Below are positions 57,026 through 64,000 of a DNA stretch of 64,000 bases, piece after piece. The notes under the pieces are model-generated. The model was given only the letters and a program-made list of their open reading frames with translations, was not told the origin of the DNA and ran no database searches. The stretch is taken from the NCBI GenBank assembly GCA_030268105.1, contig BSDZ01000008.1:5146001-5210000 (forward strand). Reading direction: 5' to 3'. Within the stretch, counting starts at the first letter, position 1; the number at the start of each line of letters is the position of its first letter. The position numbers and the translations under genes are program-made. Source of the stretch: Volvox africanus. Taxonomy: Eukaryota; Chlorophyta; Chlorophyceae; Chlamydomonadales; Volvocaceae.

Positions 57026-57082
57026 TATAAAATGCTGCCGAAAATTGTGTTGAGAGCTATAAAAACTATAAAAACTATAAAA
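57026..57082 (+). promoter_or_regulatory. Cluster of four TATAAAA boxes
   Basis: TATAAAA starts at 57026, 57058, 57067 and 57076; the last three form a 9-bp tandem repeat. It lies about 460 bp before the F-box gene's first ATG on the same strand. A promoter role is plausible, but an initiator or transcription start cannot be seen. Confidence 0.35.
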
Positions 57083-57540
57083 TATACGACATTGTAAGCT
57101 CATTAGCCTTGACCTGTTTGTGAGATTATTAGGCGCTGATAACTCTATATTTTGGAAAGGCAACTGGTGATGGTGATTGTCTTCGGGACTAGTTTCCCTG
57201 TCTCCAAGCATTCAGTGCAAATTCGCTAAACCTTAAGTTCACAAATCTCATAAGGCTCTTATTGGAAAGTGCTGCGATACGGTTTCGCGGGACTTCCATT
57301 TACAAATTCCGCCTTGCAGTCAATGGTTCCGGAGCAATTAGCTGAGTTGGAGTTGTGCATTTAGGCATGCCTCTGCACTACAAGATTACTTGGAAGGGAA
57401 AGATATCTGGGAACCGCGTGTTTTCATGAATACGCATTATTTCATCATTAAGGCATTGAATGCAAATATGTGAATGATTATAGGGTTCAACAAGTTGTTC
57501 AAAGCCGTGCAAAAATTGGCTTGCTTCTTGTAACATTTTG

Positions 57541-60500
57541 ATGAAGGGCTGGAATATGGACGCAGAAGGACTTCTGGGCAAAGTGCCGCTGGATGCAGCT
57601 GTCGAAGGCAAAGTAACCACGTGGAGGGACCTTCCAGATCATTTATTAGAGGTATTCGTTTGATATTTTAGAGGGTCCGTAATGCATGGTCTATTGCAAT
57701 GCGGCGAAGCGCGCTGTTCTGCCCGAATTTTGCTGTTTCGCTTTATCTTAGCTTTAAAATGAGACGCAATAAATTACTCATTATCTGGCCCTACCTGTTC
57801 GGAGAAGGACGACTTTCGGGAGCACAGCGTAGCATCAAGTATGCAACCTTGATAATTGACACCCAAAGCTGCAAAATTATGGAGCCGCTGATTACGGCGG
57901 CTCGGTGCCTATGTAGAATCATTTCGGTTCTAAACCTGCGTTTTGGCTCTTGCTGAAAGAGAAACCCAGCCACGTTTAGCAACCCTTTACGTTACCCGTT
58001 GCCTTTCAGGCCATCGGCTCTCACGTGTACGGCAATGACTATCTGACCGCACGCCTCGTCTGCCAAGTCTGGCGCCGTGCGCTGTCTCCTGTGACCCGGA
58101 CCGTCAAGGTGTGGCGTCTAGGGTAGGGTAGGGGGGATCTATTTGTTGGGCCATTGCACCGACGCAAGTCTGGGGTCGTGGACTGGGCCAAGGGTCCTGT
58201 AATGCCTGCAGGGAAGCAGAGCATTAAGTCCTTACCTTGCCTTCATTTGATGATGCAGCTTCATCTGATATCCTTGGCTTCTTTGTACTCCAGGTACATC
58301 TTCATCATAGTCAGCTGGATCCGGCGACTCGGTTGCTAGCAATACAGGATGCGTTTCCTAGGTGAGAGCAGTGGCGTAAGCGCCAGGGTGAGTTCAGGGT
58401 GCAAATGAGATTAAGGCTTCCTGTTCACGGAGGATTAAAGCCTAACTCATCCAAGTATTCGTCCCATGGGACGCGAAATTCACATAACGAGTTTAACAAA
58501 CGGGTTGAACAAGAACGGCTACTGAACATGATGAAAGGTGAAGCTTTGCCTTTCTCAAGGACTTCATTAACGTTAAGGGTTGCCTGCAATAACAAAATTT
58601 AGTGGATGGCAAGATTCGGTAGATGCCAACATATGTGAAAGGTAGTCAAGCAATTGCGCTTAACAAGCAATTAAGGGCGCGTAGGTTCCTCTTGAGATGG
58701 TTCCTTTCAATTAGCCATTGACGAGAGTTGCGAGTGCGCTAGGCCGTATGAGCACCCGATCAAACCCATATATATACACATATATATACTACCCATATTT
58801 TATGTTGATGAACCTCCTATCTCCCTCACAGAGCCTGCCGAATGGCTATCTACGTTGATGCGAATACAGAGCGGGCCGGGTTCGACCTCACGGTACGGGG
58901 TACGCGGTCGTGTCGTCCCGGGCAGGTATCTGCATGCAAATGTTTTTTCCTGAGCGCTTCCAGCCTCAGCAAGTTCGTTACAAACATGCAGGGACCTAAG
59001 GAAAGCTTTGTGAATGCTTATCAATTGCGCTGTTTGAACAGTGCTTGGGGGCGGCGTGTGTTTTGGTTCCAAGTCCCTAGCTTATATAATATACTTGGTT
59101 TCACTGTGCCGAGCTCCCCGTTTCGAGTTTCATTTCTTTTGTGAAGCTAATACGCAACTCAAACTAGGTACTGTCAATCTGAAACGTTAACGGAAAAGCA
59201 CGTCGACGTGCCAGCCATTAAGTTCGCACACCCATGGGTGATTGGTTCCTTAACCCTACCCTCGCCCGGCCGCATCATGACCAGGCCGTATGTCGTGAGA
59301 CCCTGCGCGCCATGGCGTACACCACAGCACCAGAGCCAGCGGCTTGCCACCACTTATCTAATCAGCAACGGCAGCCTGGGCCCCGGCAGCAGCAGCGGGG
59401 AGGAGACTGCGGCGTCATCACCACCGCGGCGAGAGTGGCGGTGGATTGCCATATGCCAGACGGCGGCAGCGACGGTGGCCCGGGTCCGCCAGCTATGTCG
59501 GGAAGCGACATGCTGGAGCATCCTACGAGAGGAAGTTGCACTGGGCGCGTTGGCACAGGGAGTGACGGCAAAAGTGGTGATTTGTTTGGCTGCGGCAAGC
59601 TTATGTGGCAGTTCATGTCGGTTACTGTGGGGGCTTCGGTTTTGCCCCTCAATCGAGAACAGGTGGATTTCACTACGCATCGCTTGATGTCCAGCGGCCA
59701 ATGGGTCGGGCGGCAGGTGGGTTGGTGCGTGCGTGGGTTGAAGGGAAGGCTTGCGATGTTGCAATGGGCATTGGCCATCCAAAGGCCACCTTAAGTGGGA
59801 GCAGGCTTGGATAAGATCTTTGTATATGATCACAGTGGCACAGATCACGCATGGCACGCAAGCTCCAGGGGGCTGCCCTGGTACGAAAGCGCGTATCCCG
59901 TGAAAATCCATGTTAAAATACTTGAATTCTCGAGGATTAGTTAATGCTGTTCCCGCCTCTTCCTTGTGTTCTTATTGTGGGCATTATTAACCAATCTTGC
60001 AGTAACGTTCCTTTCACATTTGCCATCCATCTTTCAGCTCAATACGCCGTTGGCTGTCTCCTCTGCATGGACGTCCCGTTCCACACGCCCCTTGCTTTGT
60101 TCGGGCCCCGGCTTTCATACACAGCTGGCCGCCGCCTTCGCGGCCTCGCAGTCTGCCCTCTGCAACTTCCGCCATCTTACGACGTTGGAGCTTACGTCTG
60201 ACACTTCGTTATTCGCGGCGCTGCTGCCCCACCTGGCCCGACCGGGAGTGACGCCCAGCCTTACGGAACTGAGGTTCACGCGGGCGGAGGCGTCGCGGGG
60301 CACACTTGGCAGGTGGATGGTTGTGGCTGGTGCCGCAGACGCTGGGGCTCGGCGGGGCGGCTTGGGGGAGGAGATGGCCGAGGCGCTCGATGCACTGGGA
60401 TCGCTGACGGGGCTAAGGTCCCTGGCGCTGAATACAGGTGAGGTCACAACGGGCCGGTGCGGAGAGAAGCCGTAATGGATGTTTGGGGACAGGCCAGGTG

Positions 60501-63500
60501 AAGAACGAACAATAGTGGGGCCTGATGGGCTGGGGGGTGTCGCGGTGTTTTCAAGGAATCATATTGCTTTCTGCATATGGGAAAGGTTAGAAAATGAGGA
60601 GAAAAGGTGCCTCGGGAATGTGAATGCTACCTTCCAAAGACGCTTCCACCGGCCGGCGCTTCTTGTAAAGCCTCTTCAACCACATGCCGTGCATGAAAGC
60701 AAAGGCGAAGAATTGCTACCTCTAAAATCAAAAAATTGCTGGACGACGAGCAGCGCGCGGTACACGGTTGCAACGGAAGCGGTGTTGCAGAAGCAGCATG
60801 ACAGGTACTATTTGCTGTACATGGCCAGTTGCCTCTTTGATGCCTGTGGTGAACCTCGTCGCGCGGCGTCCTCATATGGCCCCTGAACGCATCGAGCCCA
60901 CCTCAGGCAGGCCGAGTATATTTTAATGTCTATACCAGCTGCATGTGCATTCAGCGGTTTTTTCCTCCAGCCTGCTTCTTCCACACGTGGGCAGCTGTCC
61001 TCGCCGCTTTCCCTGTTACGCACTCAAACCAACCGCCCCCGCGAGATCCCCTGGATTACGGGCCCTCGGGGATTGTTTTCTTAATTGCCGCGATGGACTG
61101 AGGACACTACAGCCTTCGGTTAAATCCTGACCGGTCTGTGTTCGATGGATTCCAGGCCTTCCTGGACTTCCCGCGGCTGTGTCACGCCTTTCACATCTGG
61201 GATTCCTGGAATTGCACCACAGCGGTCGGGGAGTTGCAATGGTGGAGGATGTGGCCCCGTTGGAGGCCCTTACGGGGCTTACCTCGCTCAAGCTTCGGTG
61301 AGACGAATGGGGTCAGACTTCAGTCTGCACGCGCTTCCCGGGTCAGAGCCACATCACGTTCAGTGAATACAGGAAAACGTAGCAGGGTTGGACAAACCAC
61401 ATTTTGCGTTCTGAGGACGTAGAAAATGGATGGAGCATACACCAGTGGCTGATCGCTGTTACCTGGAGGCCAAAATGACGCGTTCATGTGGCTGGTTTCG
61501 CACGAATGCCGGGCATATTATAGTATAGTGCCTTGATCTGGGAAGCCACCTTCAATTTGTTTAACGTATTCGAGGACTGCATGCTGCATAATCTTTTTCC
61601 TTTTGCCTGCCTTTCGCGGAAGCTGATATCTTCCTCGCTCCATTCCATGCATGTGCCACACATACTTGGCTCCCCTATTGTGTAAATTGTGTATCGCAAA
61701 CGTGTGGTTTTCCAACTGCTTGTCAGATACGTGGCTCTTCGACACACGTGGCAGCTTACCCGCCTCACAGCTCTGACCGGCCTCGATCTCACCCTGCGCG
61801 CCTTCTGTGCTTCTGACGGGGCTGCGGACGGAGACAATGACCTGGGCGACCTGGATGTTATGGACGCAGTGATGGAGGATGGGTGGGCCGGGGCCCCGGC
61901 TCAGGTGGCGGCAGCGCCCCCGGGCATGGACGACCAGGGTAATATCGGAGCGGCTGCTGTCGCGGTAATTGCACCGCCAGGAGGGCATCCTGCAGCGGTG
62001 GCCGCCGCGCCCCCGCCGCCGCAGCAGCTTCAATTTGAATTCATCCTTCCACCAGGGCAACCGCCGCAGCCGCTTGGTGGCGGCGCCAGTGTGGCACCTG
62101 CGCCAGTGCAGTTCCTGCATGAGCCGCCACACATACTGCTTGCCCCAGGAGCACAAGGCCCGCTCGGAGCACTGCAGCTGTTTCAGGCTCAAGCACAGCA
62201 GCAGCAGGCAGCGCAGCAACCCACTGTTCAAGCGGGTGCCCCCGCGGTGGCGCCTGCAATGACGCTGCCGAGCATTGGCCACCATCCCCAAGTACCTGGC
62301 GCGTGGCTAGAGCCCCCGTTTGAGCTGCTGATTCACGAACATCCACCTCACACACATAGCCATAACACTAGCCCTAATCAGGCACAGCAACAAGCGCCAA
62401 CGCACGGACCCCACCAACAAGCGCCGCCAAATCGATATCTGCTGGAGCCGCCACTGGAACAAAGTTCAAATGGCATTTCACAGCAACCCCAGCAGCAGCA
62501 ACAACAGCAGTTCTCGCACTTGCAGTTTCCACAACTGCAACAGCTTCCAATATTTAGTTATCACGAGCAGCAAGTGCCATCGGAGACTCCATCATCAACA
62601 CCCGTTTCAACCGACTGCCTGCTGCAGCGGCTTTCGCCCGGGAGTGCTGCGTCTGTATCCCTCTCTGCGACACCACCCCCAACCTCTTCCGCCAACCTCG
62701 GCAACGCCCCATTTAGCGTTAGCGGCGCAGCTGAACACGTGGGCGCAACGGCAGCAGCAGCAGCACTGCCACCGCTGGTTTCCATGGCCCCCTCCCCGAC
62801 CTTCAGGTCTTCCTCCCAAGAACCCGGTAGCATGTTGCTTAATTGCCTGCAAACAGCAGCGGCCGCAACAGTGAACAAACAGAATGGAGGCGGCGGCGGC
62901 AGTGACATGATGGCTGGTTCGAGAGCAACGCAGCTACCTGGTTCCTGGGCGACACGAGCAGCGACCATGAGTGCAGTAGATGACGTATCCGGCCGCCGAC
63001 CGGCCTGCGACGGGGTAGTGAATGAGGCTGGGGCCGGTGCTAGCAGTGGAAAGCACCACGCTGGTTTTGGATCCTGGATGTTTGGGGACTCAGGGCGTGA
63101 GAGTGACTCGGATGGTGCCATCACCTTCAGCCTGGCGTCATCAGCCGCTGGTAGTGACTGGTTAGTCGATGACGACGGAACCGGAAAAGAAGGCGGTGGT
63201 GGCAACGGTAGTGCCAGCATCGTAGGCTCCATGGGGGACCGGCTGGTCAGGCGTGGCGGAGCAGACGAAGGACGTGCAATTCATACGAATGTTATGACCA
63301 GCGATAATAATGCTGCGGCCGGTGGCGTTGGATGCGCTACGGGCAACGAGGTTATAGGCAGGATTTCGTTTGTCTCATCGCTCGGCGCCGGAACCTCCAC
63401 TCAACTCGCCTCAGTGCCCAGCGAGCTCGCTATGTCCAAAGTGGGACCAGCTCTTCGCACGGGCGATTCTCGAGGAGAAACTGCTGCGATAAGGACATGC

Positions 63501-64000
63501 GCCCAGGTCTCGATCCCCCTGTCTGCGATATCGCCGCCGTCATCATCTACACGAGATGCAGGAGTAGTTTCAGCTGCAACCGTCTTAGCGGGAATGATGG
63601 CCCCGGTGTCAAATGATGTCCCACAGGGTGTTGATGACCGGCTGCATATCTCACCAGGATCTGACATCCAAACTTCGGCTTTTGCCGGGCCACTGGGAAG
63701 CAGCTGGGGCTCGGGTAGTAGCGGGGACAGTGGCAACGGTGGCGGGGTTGTACCCATGGAACTTGGTGCGTATGATGCAGAGGCTCAATACGCGCCGTGT
63801 CGGGCGGTGGGAGAATCTTTCACTGGTACTATGATGGGTAATGAACACGCCGTTGGTGATGCAAGAGCGGCGGAAACCCTACAAATGGTTCAGCCCGCGG
63901 CTGTGACTGCCGCTCTTCAGCCCCCGGCCGCACTGATGGAGCCTGCAATCGAGCCTGCACCCCCCATTGCAGCCCCTATCGCCGCTACCAGTGCAGCCGA
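57541..64000 (+). CDS. F-box/leucine-rich-repeat protein, continues past the right edge
   Basis: Supported exons: 57541-57651 (ATG at 57541, or 57556), 58010-58108, 60038-60437, 61156-61297 and 61727 to beyond 64000. Exons 1-2 join to DLPDHLLEAIGSHVYGND and ARLVCQVWRRALSP, a clear F-box, which docks to Skp1 in SCF ubiquitin ligases. The later exons give leucine-rich repeats: FRHLTTLELTSD, LGSLTGLRSLALNT, RLSHLGFLELH, LEALTGLTSLKLR and LTRLTALTGLDLTLR. The last three junctions agree in phase (1, then 2). One or more exons between 58108 and 60038 are unresolved; a frame at 59440-59687 is a candidate. The final exon is open for about 2.27 kb and encodes a Gln/Ala/Gly/Ser-rich low-complexity region without a stop. 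The LRRs should select the substrate; the target is unknown. Confidence 0.78.
58109..60037 (+). other. Unresolved middle of the F-box gene
   Basis: Probably introns plus at least one missing exon. Near 59440-59600 a frame reads LCREATCWSILREEVALGAL, protein-like but with an uncertain phase. TATATACA-rich sequence lies at 58768-58793. No other gene was recognised. Confidence 0.35.

Noticed and set aside
62561..63232. 223-residue minus-strand frame
   Set aside because: Shadow of the long F-box/LRR exon on the plus strand, which continues the leucine-rich repeats in phase.

Overview
The window reads as nuclear DNA of a volvocine green alga, most likely a Volvox such as V. carteri. The grounds are many short exons with GTGNGT/GTAAG donors and CAG acceptors, Gly/Ala/Gln/Ser-rich coding sequence, a GAF-type volvocine protein kinase gene, long microsatellites and copia/gypsy debris. 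The species is an inference; no marker gene is present.

Layout. 1-1819 (minus): an ankyrin-repeat gene with four phase-consistent exons, probably running off the left edge. 3200-9475: degenerate Ty3/gypsy chromovirus pieces in both orientations (Gag, protease, integrase C-terminus and chromodomain), including two homologous blocks in inverted order. About 9480-20490: an AT-rich tract carrying broken alphaproteobacterial, Rickettsiales-like genes: parA, two PIN-domain (VapC-like) fragments, the sucA end joined to the sucB start, and pccB-pccA. This tract is interrupted by two copies of a ~300-bp dispersed repeat, a polypurine low-complexity block, a 288-bp TAA microsatellite, and a complete copia element. 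The copia element (14799-19094) has 91-bp LTRs and a TCTTT target duplication, and it sits inside pccB.

20490-24870 is mostly unassigned apart from one Gag-like reading frame. 24916-26770 is an inverted, truncated duplicate of 32104-33898, the front part of a GAF/protein kinase gene. That gene runs on the plus strand from about 30.8-32.5 kb to 47801. It has over 20 exons, all kinase subdomains and a 660-residue disordered tail, with a hexanucleotide microsatellite in one intron. 47802-53360 is weakly annotated. 53365-56031 (minus) is a seven-exon sugar-phosphate/nucleotide-sugar transporter gene with one GC-AG intron. 56390-56477 is a near-perfect 38-bp-arm hairpin. 57541 to the right edge (plus) is an F-box/leucine-rich-repeat gene whose last visible exon stays open for about 2.27 kb to the window end.

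How the parts relate. The algal genes look independent (ankyrin scaffold, signalling kinase, Golgi/plastid-type transporter, F-box substrate adaptor). The most informative region is the bacterial tract. Its genes are all broken, they keep bacterial operon order, and a eukaryotic retrotransposon has inserted into one of them with a target-site duplication. That makes it nuclear-integrated endosymbiont DNA rather than contamination. No rRNA, CRISPR array or complete tRNA gene was seen.
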